From Pyxicephalus adspersus (Eukaryota > Chordata > Amphibia > Anura > Pyxicephalidae): a DNA stretch of 64,000 bases. Every line of letters starts with the position of its first letter. Within the stretch, counting starts at the first letter, position 1. The stretch spans positions 113,254,575-113,318,574 of the forward strand of contig NC_092859.1 of assembly GCF_032062135.1 (NCBI RefSeq). The letters run 5' to 3'. Shown here in pieces: positions 47,347 to 58,773 of the stretch. The translations under genes were made by a program, and so were the position numbers. The notes beneath the pieces were generated by a model. That model saw nothing but the letters and a program-made list of their open reading frames with translations. It was not told the origin of the DNA and did not search any database.

Positions 47347-50300
47347 TCAAAAACAAGAGTGTTGATACTTACTAACTGTAATGGCTACCAAAAAAACAAT
47401 GGAAAGAAAGATCATCAGGGAATATTTTATTATCAGTATAGCTGTTAGTGAGATATCTGTGGAAATAAGATTTAGAACATTAGATACCATCAGCAGGCAT
47501 AAATAAATAAAAAAATATTAGGAAAATAGTAATATTGGATGTTGGTTTGAGATTCCAGGACGTTGAGATACTTCATGAATTAGGATAATACTATCAACTT
47601 TGCTGACTACTTTATTTTCTGATTGTCCTTCATTTCTGAATGATGTTGTTTTTAATTATTACTAGAAAATTCAGGACATAGAAGAGCATACCTACATGTA
47701 TTTACCCTCTGCTATTCCTTATGTACCCAATGCCTTCTCCTTAAGCATTACTTTAAGTTTTTCTTTCTACTTTTAATACCTCTGTAGTTGCAAGATATAT
47801 TTTTGAATTTATTGCTGGTCCTATAAAAATGGTTTGATAGAAGCCATGAAGATATTATAAAGTTTTTTGACTTGACTCCATTGTTATACGCAACATTTAG
47901 TCATAAATTAAGGAAGTAATTGCAAATCTCGAAGACTAAGGCATTAACCTTCCTATTGGTAACCCCGAGTATGACTTGGTGTAGAAAAAAGTTGCTAAAA
48001 GTGGTAACCCCGAGTCGGGGTAGGTAAACCTATGGGAAGTATAAGTAAATACAGCCTTACCTGATCCGCCGGGGTCCCACACCGTCCATCGCAGCAATCC
48101 GTCTTCTTCCTCCGGCGTCTTCTGCACACGATGAGTCACTGGGGGAGTTCCCGGTGATGTTGGTGCGTGTGCACGTTGCTGGTGGGGCCCCGTGGGAAAT
48201 CCATTTGTATTGCATTCAATACAAAATAACTGTATTGAATACAATACATTGGATTTATATGTGTAACATTTATTTTACAGTATAATAAAATAGTATGAGT
48301 ATATTATATATTTATTTTAAAAAATTATAAAAAATTAAAAAAAAATTTAAATAAATATTTTTTATTTTTTCAATTTATTATTTTTACATGGTTTTGTGTT
48401 TCAAACATATTTATACTCTAAACTATTATATTATACTGTAAAATACATTTTCATGAAAAACAATGTACCGCTTTTAGACAGAAACTAGAAAGAAATGAAC
48501 AGCTAGGGAGGTTAAAGCAACACACACTAAAGCTACGTACACATTTCCAATTATTATCGTTGGAAAACGAACGACGAACGATCCTGCACGATATCTACGA
48601 ACGATCGTATAGCACCGATCCTGCACATATCGTGAGATACCGACACGATCGTTCGTAGATATTGTACACACAATAGATACGATCGTTTGAACGATAGAGG
48701 AACTATGTGCACGACAGGAAAGTGAACGAATGTTCGTTCATTACGCATGCTCAGCCCATGGACGATCAACGAACGACCGTACACACGAACGATGTTCAAC
48801 GATCGTCGTCCAATCCGATCCGCCGATCCGGTCGTTCGTTTCCAGCGACTTTCCTCGTTCGTCGGCGTCGTTGGTTACTTTTTTACGAACGATTTTTTGC
48901 CCAATCGATCGTTCGTCGTTCGATTGGAACGATAAAAATTGGAAGTGTGTACGCACCTTAATGCACCTGAACTGCCCTGGTAAATAAGATCCTCAGATTA
49001 CAAGTCATTGACAAAATCTGTCTAAAAAGAGTTATGGTACATAATTTACCTGTGCCTGTGACTGTAGGATGATTTTTCCAGTAACCCGATATGAGACTTA
49101 TTGTTTGTTTGACCTTTCCAGTTACATGATCTGCCTCACATGTCACTGATGGATTATTGGAACAGTGGGAAATATTCATCCAGAACATGTAGGTGACATT
49201 AACAGATCCATCTGCATTTCTTTCAAGGGTAGAGTTTTCTTTTATCTTCAGACTTTCTTCACAAGTCATGGACAAGTTTGCTGTAATTCTTTCTGGATAG
49301 AATTCAAGCAAATTGCACACTACAATAATTTCATCTTCACCATTCTGAACAAAATGAGCATGCATCTTCGGAGGAGCTAAAAATAAATACAGAATGGCAA
49401 CAATGTTTAAATGTATCTACAACTAAAAACTCTAATATATATTACAAACTAACAGTTGTTGATTGTGATGGATGCATATGTTTTCATTTTTTTTTTAGCA
49501 GGAGCAGAAAGTACTTTGCAGTTTTCCAGGAATACAGTGCTATTAAGACTTTCTGTGAGCTGAAAGGAAAGTTCAGAACACTTAAACTGTAAATTATAAT
49601 AGATAAGAGCCACATTTGTCCTAAACTACTAAGACTTGTTCTAAACTATGACACCTAATGAGAAACCACCCTAATGTATGCGAGTACTAATACATTCTGT
49701 TCAGGTTTTTAAACATTTTAATAAGAGGCCAGCATTAGCAACCTATCTATTTCGGTTTCCTTTAGGGGAGAATTTATGTATCTAATTGGTACACAGAGGT
49801 GCAGCAGTCCAGCAGATACTATCAATCTGATATCTGGCAGCAGAACTATTGGAATTTAAGGTTAGAGCTTCAGGCAGGTTGGTAAACCTGCAATGTTAGT
49901 GAGGTATGTATGTGCTCAACGACCATGCTGTGCCCAGGTTCCCAAACAAATTTGTCATTTTTTATGGGCAAAAGGCCCCAAAATTCTGCATATCCAAACT
50001 TTTATATATACAGGCAGTGGTGTCCCATAGGGATACCTCAAAATTGCACACCACATCCTACCAGTAATGGTATTTCACCAGGGGAACTCAAAATAATGAG
50101 ATTTGCATCATTAAGGGGGGGCCTGGGCTTTACTAATTCTGCTAAGTATTAGGCAATGGGATAACAAGGAGCCCTATATTCTGGAGATATGCTAATAACT
50201 TTATATTTTTACACTTGGAGAGTACAGAGATAAAGAACCACCACATTCTGAATTACCAGTTACAAAAAGTACATTGCAGTTCAAGGTTCTGATGAATAAA

Positions 50301-52943
50301 GTAATACCAATTTCAGACGTATTTAGGGAGATGTATAGTGTCCCTTTCAACACCCAACGTACACAGCACTGCATAATGTGTATAATGACAGCCTGCTGTG
50401 GTACCTGGGAGTGACAAACAGCATGGTTTTAGACCATGGCTCTGAAAAGTATCATGGATGGAGTGCAGAAATGCGAGTAATGGCTTGAATCTAGTGATTT
50501 CCAGGGGCTTGGTAATTAGTTGACTGGACATGCTGCTAATGAGGGATGGTTAAGCTTTTGGCCTTGGTTATCTCATATTCTTTTGGCATAATTGGCTAAA
50601 TTGCTTTCTCAGATATATTTCTTTGTATTTTCATTGTGTTTTCCTGGAGTTTAACAGTATATAAGTTTCATTGCTGGGATGGTCATATAAGAGCAGATAT
50701 TTCCTTCCATATCCTCTGCTGCATTGCAAGGGGATTATTTGGTCCCACTTACAAGGCCTAATTTTAAGTACACATTAATAATTGTTGATGGGGATGATCA
50801 TAATATACAGTGTACAGTGGTCCCCTGCCATTATTTTGGTCTTTGGTGTCTTTCATATGTGTGGTTTGCTGCTTTCAGCAACTGCTATATTGTGCCTAGA
50901 ACTGGCAAACTTCACCAAAGGTAACGTGTTTCCATTTTGTCCATGTGCTTTTGGTTTCAGTGCAGTTCTTCTTTCTAAGGAGGAACAACCATGTGGCCAC
51001 ATTATGTCCAGGAGCTGTACTACAACCCCACCAAAAGTGCAAACACATAATAGGTTCCCATACACTTTCATTTGGTTAAATGGGAGCTATGGGGCGCGCA
51101 ATTGGGAACAAAGTTGGGCGTGCCATAAACCATTGCAGATTACCTTACATCTGAAATTAGCCTAAAGCCCCACCCACTGCGCAGTGTTCTCTTATTCTGA
51201 AGTCATACCGGAGTCTTAGGGGCCAGGAGTGGCAGCCTGGAGTGATGTTATGTTCAGGGGAGATCAAGACACACTTGGTGCCCCCCTCTCCTTTCCATGA
51301 CCACCCCTTTCGTCTCCTATTTATCATGTGTCACATACCGTTACCTCAGGCAAGCACAGTAGATTTATACAAAGCATAGTGTACATGAACTCCTATTTAT
51401 GTATCCTCTGCAAAGCCCTATGAGCAACTGCCTGTAATACTATTTGCTGCCTAATACATACTGGATATTTGTATTTAGAAATACAGCATTTCTAGTTAGA
51501 AAAGTAGTCATTTTATTATGCATGCACATAATTGATTTACGTGAGGACTCCCCCTGCTCTGATGCTAATGTTACTGTTCCCCTCAGCAAGCTCCCCGTAT
51601 CTTTCCTTTATTTGTTGTGCCCATGATCTCCTCCTCAATGAGCAAGATGGAGAAAAAGGAACTGGCAATAGAGAGCACTGAAACTGGTTGGACCTATCTA
51701 TAGTGGTTTAGATCCAAGTAAGGACTAAGGTACTACCCCCCCCCCCCCCCCGCCCCTTTGCAGCCCTATGCATGGCTTTATTTACAATTAAAGAGAAAAA
51801 AAGATCAGTTTAGTAATATTGATCTTGGTCTATGATCTTAGTACCTGTGAAATTAATATCAAACAAAAGTTTAAACCAGAAAATTACCCAATTATTTATA
51901 TGTGCCTTTACCTTGAACAATGAGCCGAATTAAAGGACCATAATATGTCTTTGAAGGTGGTGGTAGAGTTTTTTGGAGAGAACATTTGTAAACTCCTTCA
52001 TCACCTACTTTAGCTTCTTCAATCACCATTGAAAATTTTGAAATATTCTCCTGTATTGGAGTGCCATGTAAAACAAATAGTTTTTCTGTGTGATATCCTG
52101 TTTTATTGGAAATATTCCAGCATAATGAATACCGCTGAAGTTTTGGAAGGTTTAGAGAGCAGTTTAGTATAACACGGCTAGGTTTTGTTACAGTGACTTC
52201 TAAAGATGTTAGGTGGGAATCTTCTCCTGAAGTACCTAGCAATATAAAACAGAAAAATAAAAAGTGTTCAAAATGTAAAACAGACCTTAGTAATTCATTA
52301 GACAAAGCTGTCGTGAATATTTACCCATATCTAATAAAGAAATAGATTTATCGTATTGTTAATTTTGAGGCTTTGTGCTGCACCCTCTGCCCTAGGTATT
52401 GGTTCACAAGTACCGTTAACATAAATATAGCCGGGGAGAAATTAAGGTCGTATTCACCCACATATTATTTGGAAAAAAAATGGAATGATTGTTTTAAAAT
52501 AGCAAAGATAATGCTGTTAATATTATAAAAGTTAAAAGGTGTATATTCTTTACACTGGTATTTGAGAGTGATCTAAAAAAGTAATTATCAATCTCATATT
52601 GGTCACAAAGCTACATTTGGTTTGTAACAAAGAGGAAACTACTTTCAAATACTTGTGCAAATTATTTTGTTTTTTTGATTGCAGGTAGAAAAACTTGAGG
52701 TTTGTTTGAAAAGACAACCCATTCTCAACTTTTCATTTTTCAAACACAATATTATAATATATATAATATATATAAAACAGTACTAAATATACTGTATATT
52801 GATTTCCAGAATAAAGCTTTTTTGTTGGTTTCTTGGTTTTTATGATAATAATGATAACCATACACTAAAAAATAAATAAATGCACACTTACCTACATACA
52901 ATGTCATTTCTATAAGACAGAGAGTTGGGAAATAATAGTTCAT
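47347..52943 (-). CDS. B7-H6-like Ig receptor gene 2, lysine in the membrane segment
   Basis: The model joins 52943-52892 (signal), 52235-51912 (V), 49376-49050 (C) and 47456 to a stop at 47347. Phases agree and give 270 residues. The ectodomain is nearly that of gene 1 (about 16 differences over 218 residues). The membrane exon reads ISLTAILIIKYSLMIFLS then IVFLVAITV, with a lysine in the membrane. If its GTAAGT donor (47367-47372) is not used, the tail is only SKYQHSCF. A downstream tail exon was not found on this strand, so the C-terminus is uncertain. A membrane lysine with a short tail is the known form of receptors that pair with ITAM adaptors such as DAP12 or FcR-gamma. Confidence 0.72.
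47373..47456 (-). CDS. Ig gene 2 exon 4, membrane segment with lysine
   Basis: This 84-bp phase 1-1 exon follows the acceptor CTTATTTCCACAG and has the donor GTAAGT. Its 27 complete codons contain one charged residue, a lysine about a third of the way in (AILIIKYSLM). Length and phase match the membrane exon of gene 1, but no residue pattern is shared. Confidence 0.75.
47944..48515. mobile_element. TTAA-flanked MITE
   Basis: The left end TTAACCTTCCTATTGGTAAC and the right end (CAGCTAGGGAGGTTAA) are inverted. TTAA lies at both outer edges, as in Kolobok or piggyBac-type insertions. A GTAACCCCGAGT motif is repeated inside, and the AT-rich 48250-48455 part is itself palindromic. It lies between the C and membrane exons of Ig gene 2. 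Confidence 0.75.
48534..48957. mobile_element. CpG-rich MITE with CGAACGATCG-type interior
   Basis: The ends CTAAAGCTACGTACAC... and ...GTGTACGCACCTTAA are imperfect inverted repeats, continuing inward through TTCCAAT/ATTGGAA. The interior is packed with ACGAACGATCG-type words, far above the local CpG level. It begins 18 bp after the TTAA-type MITE. Overlapping open frames in it are not genes. Confidence 0.75.
49050..49376 (-). CDS. Ig gene 2 exon 3, C1-type domain
   Basis: This 327-bp phase 1-1 exon differs from that of gene 1 at about 5 residues (V/I, K/N, H/Q, PS/TG). All cysteines and the FYPERI motif are kept. The difference is about half that of the V exon. Confidence 0.9.
49900..50330 (+). 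mobile_element. Possible L1/Tx1-type LINE fragment
   Basis: The frame FFMGKRPQNSAYPNFYIYRQ and following GIGIP resembles the region after reverse transcriptase in L1-like elements (W..KRP...Y...Y.....GG.G.P). It is short and degraded, and in Ig gene 2 intron 2. Confidence 0.4.
51736..51751 (+). repeat. 16-base poly-C tract
   Basis: Sixteen consecutive C, about 160 bp from the V exon of Ig gene 2 on its 3' side. Confidence 0.9.
51912..52235 (-). CDS. Ig gene 2 exon 2, V-set domain
   Basis: This 324-bp phase 1-1 exon is colinear with 33727-34050. The canonical cysteines and tryptophan are kept. In gene 2 the residue before the core tryptophan is cysteine (SLCWNIS versus SFYWNIS), giving an extra, probably unpaired, thiol. 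Confidence 0.9.
52892..52943 (-). CDS. Ig gene 2 exon 1, signal peptide
   Basis: It reads MNYYFPTLCLIEMTLYV plus a base, donor GTAAGT at 52886-52891. The replacement MA to IE puts a glutamate in the hydrophobic core, which could weaken the leader. The upstream in-frame ATG (53006) is also kept here. Confidence 0.7.
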
Positions 52944-53394
52944 GTTCAGTTTATCACAAACAAAACCAAAGCACAGTAATGAAACTGAAGTCACACTATG
53001 TGGCATTTTGAGTTCACAGTTAGACCCACCTCTGGCCTAAACTCACAGAGACTATTTTGGTCAGTGGAAAACCTTATGTTTTTTTCATATGTGCACTGAT
53101 GTGAACTGATAACTGTAAGCTTTACTTATAAAGCAATCTCAAAAGGGCAATACATATGATCGATCAACTTCTGCCATGAAAACCTATGACCAATGGCTGT
53201 TTTTTTTAAATTGTGTCAAGAGAAATTAATGGGGTAAGAAATGTGTGAACATTAAACATCTCTGTGCCTTAGTGAAAAATAGATTTAGGCAACTTTTCCC
53301 TCCGTCATCATGGATGGCTGACAGATTTCTCAAATTCAGATTTCACATTCCAAATCGCCCCCTGACATATTTTTGCCTGTAATACCACTGGTAT

Positions 53395-54090
53395 TCATCC
53401 CTCCCCTCAGGCACATTCTCTTGGCATCACCTTCGATTCTGCCCTCTCATTTACTCCTCAATTTCAGAACATTTCCAGGTCCTGTCACGTTCACCTATGC
53501 AACATCTCCAAAATCTTTAGAAACCACCAAACTCCTTGTCCTTATCTTTTGTCTGGACTACTGTACCATCCTCCTCTCTGGTATTCCACTAACCCGACTC
53601 TCTCCTCTACAATCTGTTATGAATGTTGGAGCCAGACTCATCCATCCTTCCCACCACTCGTGGCATCTTTTTGTAGATCTTCTCATTGGCTTCCATTTTT
53701 ACCTTGGAATCAAATTCAAGCTCCTGTGCTTTGCCTTCAAATCGCTCCACAGTTCTTGTCCCACTTACATTTCTGACTTGATAGAAAACCATTTATTTTA
53801 TAGAGCTGCCCCAACTCTCCCATGGTCTTCCTCATCCTAATCAACTTGCTCCTACTTTCTGCTCCTTCAAAAGAGCACTCAAAATCCATATTTTCAAACT
53901 TGCCTACCCATCTTTTTCTGTCTCTTAAACCCCTCACTAATTTCCATCATTCCATAACCCCTCTCCTTATGAATGATACTTCCCTCACCTCCTAGATTGT
54001 AAGCTCTTCCCTATTTAATGTACAGCGCTGCTTAAATGGTTGGTGCTATATAATATTATTTTTAATATTAATAATAATAATAATAATAAT
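53395..54090 (+). mobile_element. L2/CR1-type LINE, 3' part
   Basis: The coding remnant reads LGITFDSALSF, then FCLDYCTILLSGIPLTRL and LQSVMNVGARLIHPSHHSW, and AFKSLHSSCPTYISDLI. This matches the C-terminal pattern of L2/CR1-group reverse transcriptases (LDYCN.LL.GLP..L..LQ..QN.AARL). A UTR with ATTGTAAGCTCTT and an (ATA)n tail follows. Frames are broken. It is 5'-truncated and was inserted in the 5' flank of Ig gene 2 only. Confidence 0.85.
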
Positions 54091-54989
54091 AGTTTTGGTT
54101 GCCTGTCTGCAAATTATCGCTGCTTAAAAAGAGCAAAATTCTCTATCTACATTCATTGAATGTACAAAACCACATCTAATATGAATGTGTATGTGTATAA
54201 ATGAAAGCATAACTGAAAGCATATTTATTGCTAAAGTCCAGAGTTCAGTTTAAGCAGCTGGAATTTGTTGAGCTCCATTTTTACTCACATTGTTATTGAT
54301 CAGCTACTTTCATATTTACCTTCTAGGAGGCTATATGCAGTATTAGGTAGATTGTGTCCCACCTGCCAGTATAGTTTTGTTGCCAATGTCACTTAGAAGA
54401 ATCAGCAGTGGCTTCAGTGTATTCAATGCAAAACCTAATACGTCAATAAAGGAAATGGAAGTAATCAATACATTTAGTTAATAAGAACTAAGTCAAGAAG
54501 TACATTTTCCCCTAAAAATAAACAGGCTGGAAATCCTTTGGTTGGTGAGATGCAACTTCCGAAGAAGGGAGCAGCTATACAGGCTTGTCACGGCAAATCA
54601 CTAATCTGTGCAGTCTTTTTAAGAGATTGTGATGACAAAGCTGTCACATTTTATTGGCACTGTGTAAGTGTTGGAGTTGATGTTAAGACAGAATTTTTGG
54701 CAGGAGAAGCAGGTATGTTTATCCTATAGTATCTTTTAGAGTTCTCACACATACAAACCATGGCTAACATTTGTGAGTACTCTATTACATATAAACTTTG
54801 TTTTTTCCTATACAGATACTTTGTTAAATGAACAATGACCCATCTCTCACTAGACATCATTGTAAGGGGCCCTTACATTGGGATGCTACGTGGGGCCACC
54901 AATGTAACAGCATAATGCCACACTGACCAATGATATAATAACGAGATGTGACACTAACCCAATCATCTTTTCTTTTTATGATTGCCCCC

Positions 54990-55440
54990 AGAAATACTGT
55001 GTGTAAGGAAGGGCGCCTGGGGAAGGACTGACAGAGGACCCACAAGCAGACTGAAAAGCCCACAGATAATGTAGTCCCTAAAGGTTCCCACAGAGCCAAA
55101 TCCAGAATACACAGCCATAGGTCATTCATTAGTAATGCATCAGTTGATGGTAGACAAGGTATTTAAGGGCAAAGACAAAACCAGAATTTGGGTCACAGGC
55201 AAAGGGTTAGTTCAGGCAGCATTCATTCACAGGATCAGAAACAGGCAAAGTCAGCAACAGTAAGTCTAACAAATACACTCAGCAACAGGTCAGCCAAGTT
55301 TAACACTACAACAGGCAACTAGGGACCGACAGCAGAAAGACTATAAAGCCCTAGCAGCCAATGGCAGCACAGGATTGAGAACAGGAACTGCTCTGCTCAT
55401 TAACTGCAGCACAAACTCCAAATCCCCTTCGGCTGCATCC
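54990..55440. repeat. Probable retroelement-derived repeat
   Basis: CAGGCAAAGTCAGCAACAGT and CAGGCAACTAGGGACC phrases resemble 39770-39990. Class unknown. Confidence 0.35.
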
Positions 55441-56762
55441 AGCCTCAGTGTATGTGCTGTGGAAGTTGCGAAGGATATATCTTTGGTGGAAGGTACTCAA
55501 CTACATGGAAGCTAAAGCTGCTGCAAGCTGCAAAGCAGAGAACAGACAACTAATTACTAGGTCTCCTTTGTTGCCGCTGGAGAGAATAAGCATGGTATGC
55601 TATATAGCAGTGGCAGACAGCGCAGGATTGCCAGCCAGAAGTGCTTCCAACACGTTATGACTCAGCCTAATAATTGTCTCAGTATAAGTGTTTCCCTATG
55701 TCATACTGTATATTGATCCAAGAGGGCAGATCACTAAACAATGCCAATGGACAACTAGATCAACTTTTTTTTACTTATGATGATTTTTCAGAAGTACATT
55801 TTTTTAGTTTGTTAGGAAACAGAAATATAGGTAACATGTTCCGATATGGACATTTATTTCAGTGACAACAGTCCAGGAGGAAATTAGATCTACATCAGGG
55901 GTTCTTAACCAGGGGTATCCATACCTCTTGGGGGTATGAGAACCAAATGCTGGGGGTGTGGTACTCGATCTCTGGGTACTGGTATTCATGTTATTTAATG
56001 AATTAATTATTATATACAGGTTTGATGTTTTTTTACTATTACATTTATGTAATGTTTTCTCCCTACATAATTCACAATTAAACATGATTAACCTCATTTA
56101 TTTGTTTGCTTTCAGTTTTGTGGTCTGTGGTTTCCTTTTTACTAGTGAACAGGAAAACAGAAAACATATTTTCTATATCTCAAACAAGTGAAAAACTTTC
56201 CAAACTTCAAATCTTTTGAGCAAGGCTGTAAATACAGAACCTCATATTAAATTGTATTATTTTGACGGGGCCATTGGCAATCCTTCTACTTCCAATTGAG
56301 CTTACCATTAGGTATGTCTGAATAAAGGGCAGGTAGCTGGAAAGCTCTCAGCATAATATGTACACTATTAGGAGCTAGAACTGAGGATAGAGGTTATAAT
56401 GGAAAGCGAAGGAATATCAGTGTCAGGGAATAATTTCTACTATTTACTTTCTAGTTAACCACCATTCCTAGATTACAGTGCAAATTCTAAGCCCTCCCAT
56501 CCTTCTCACAGTCAAAACAGGGAAGTTTAGAGAAAGGTGACCAATTTATTAGTTACAATTTCTAGTACCTAATTGAGCCCCCTTGTGCCACCTGAAAACT
56601 GCTGCAATTCTTTGTGGCATAGCTTAAGCTAGGTGCAGGAAACATTTCTCTGGGATTTTGGTCCATATTGACTTTAAGGACATCACACAATTGCTGCATA
56701 TTTGTCGACTGCACATCCATGATGTGAATTTCTCATTGCACTACATCTTAAAGGTGGTCTAT

Positions 56763-57085
56763 TGCAGTGGTCGCCAACCCTTTAAGGACCTACGGACCTC
56801 TCAATGCATGGGACTCCAGACCTTGCATGCCTGGGGAGCTGTGTGTCACTCAAAGAGGAAGAAACTTACCCCAGAGTGACGTCATGATGCCAGAACCCAC
56901 TCTACCATGGCAGGTCTGAGCCAGCAATGGGTGAGTGAGCAGGTTGTGTCCAGAGACCTGCCCACTGCCCTGAACCTACAATTAGTATGGGAGACGTGGT
57001 CCGTGGCTCTGGTCGGTGCGCCCCCCCCAGAGACCCGGCTGGGAGGTGCACTGGCCAGAGCCACGGACCACCAAAATTTTTGACC
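56763..57085 (+). mobile_element. hAT-like non-autonomous element
   Basis: The left end CAGTGGTCGCCAACCCTTTA matches the end of the 62452 copy in inverse. The interior GTGACGTCATGATGCCAGAA and GTGCGCCCCCC are shared with 20521-20790. The right side has CACGGACCACC. Confidence 0.7.
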
Positions 57086-58210
57086 AAATTCTGACCCCAT
57101 CATCTGAAAGTAATGGCAGAAATCGAGACTCATTAAGCCAGGCAAAATATTTCCAATCTTTTCTTTTTTAGTCTTGATTAATTAGTGAATTAATGAAATC
57201 CTGTGTGGTCGACTGCTATTGTACTCCTGCCTAAACCATTACTGTGCAATTCAGAGATAATCTTCTGCATTGTTAAAATAAGTGGCTATTTATGTTACTG
57301 TTGTATTTCTATTAGCCCAGACCAGTGTGGCCATTCTCCTCTGATCTCTGGCATCAACAACGCATTTTCAACTACAGAACTGATGCTCTCTAAATATTTT
57401 CAGGCCATTCTCTGTAATACCTGGAGATGGCTGTGTGTTAAAATCCCATGAGATCACTAATTTCTGTAATACACAGACCATCCCACCTGACACTACCACT
57501 TCTGTCCTGCCTTGCAATTTAAATCACTTTTCCTACCAATTCTCATGCTCAGTTTGAACTTCAGCAGGTCATCCTAAAATGTCAAAATCTCTAAATGCAT
57601 TGATATGCTGCCACTTGATTGACTGATTATATATTTGTGTTTACAAGCAGTTAAACAGGTATACCTAGTAAAGTTGCAAGTGAGAGTTATTGTCAGATGA
57701 TAAGTAAATTATAATTATTCAATATTGTATTTGTGTAATTTTTACATATTCTTTGTTTAAATTGCCTTAAACTCCCAACTCCCTTCCCTTTCAACTCTAA
57801 ACTGCTTTGGCTGCTAAGGCTATTGTTCACAACTTAGGCTTGTTTAAAGGCTTGTCAATAGTAAGTAGCAGCAGTAACTGATGGTCATGTTAACTTTAAC
57901 AACATCTGAAACAGCTATTTTGTTTTCCAAATTATAATTTTTTTGTTATTTTATATTTGTTTATTTTTTATTTGTTTCTATCATGAACCAATTTCTAACA
58001 CCTAATAATGACCCAATAGCTCTACATGATGTTCTACAAATATCCAATGTCCTTTTAGTTTCTCCAGATGATATAAATGACTAATAAATATTTTAAATAT
58101 TTATGCAGTATTATACAAAGAAAAGCTTTCACCTATTGTTGTTCAGAAATTGACTTACTGACCTACACGTACTTTTGAAAAAGCTAGAAAATGTAAGATC
58201 TTACTCACAT

Positions 58211-58275
58211 TGAGCCTGATTTACTAAAGCTCTTCAAGACTGGGGAAGACTATCATGGGAGAACCTGGGGCTCCA
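58211..58275. mobile_element. Fragment of CCTGATTTATTAAAG-type MITE
   Basis: GCCTGATTTACTAAAGCTCT and the next bases match the left half of 6051-6247. The right half is absent. Confidence 0.6.
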
Positions 58276-58288
58276 GTAAACCAAACAT

Positions 58289-58335
58289 CTATTATTATTA
58301 TTATTATTAGTAATAATAATAATAATAATAATCAT
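58289..58335. repeat. ATT/AAT microsatellite, self-complementary
   Basis: (ATT)n switches to (AAT)n at AGTAAT, so the block is nearly palindromic. Confidence 0.85.
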
Positions 58336-58773
58336 AACAACAATAATATTAAAAATATCCATACAATAATCCATGCCTACATAGGTGTTGTTTATCAGTT
58401 TAACAGCTAAGCTAAAAAAACAATCTATTTTAGAACTCTTACACAAAAAGAAAGCAACAAACTGAAAGCCAAAACAAAAGGGTGCTAAAAAACAGGACAC
58501 CTCAGTCATGAAAAGTGAATTTTATACCAAAGTAAAAAAACAATAGGGGAAAACACACCATTATGAACAGCTACCGTAATCAAAAAAAGGTCAAACTTTA
58601 CAAATAAATTATTAAATTTGATATTAAAAATATTACACTACCAACCTGCTGCAAGAGAAATGTAGATACACAGGAATAAAGAATTAATGGACAAACAGAC
58701 CATTAGTCTGCCCCTTTTGGAGTTTTTTGCATTTTGACATGTTTTTGGCAGAGAGCACTAGAGGCCACATATA

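Noticed and set aside
48554..48987. Several overlapping open frames on both strands
   Set aside because: They lie inside the CpG-dense MITE, where CGA/TCG-rich repeats remove stop codons.
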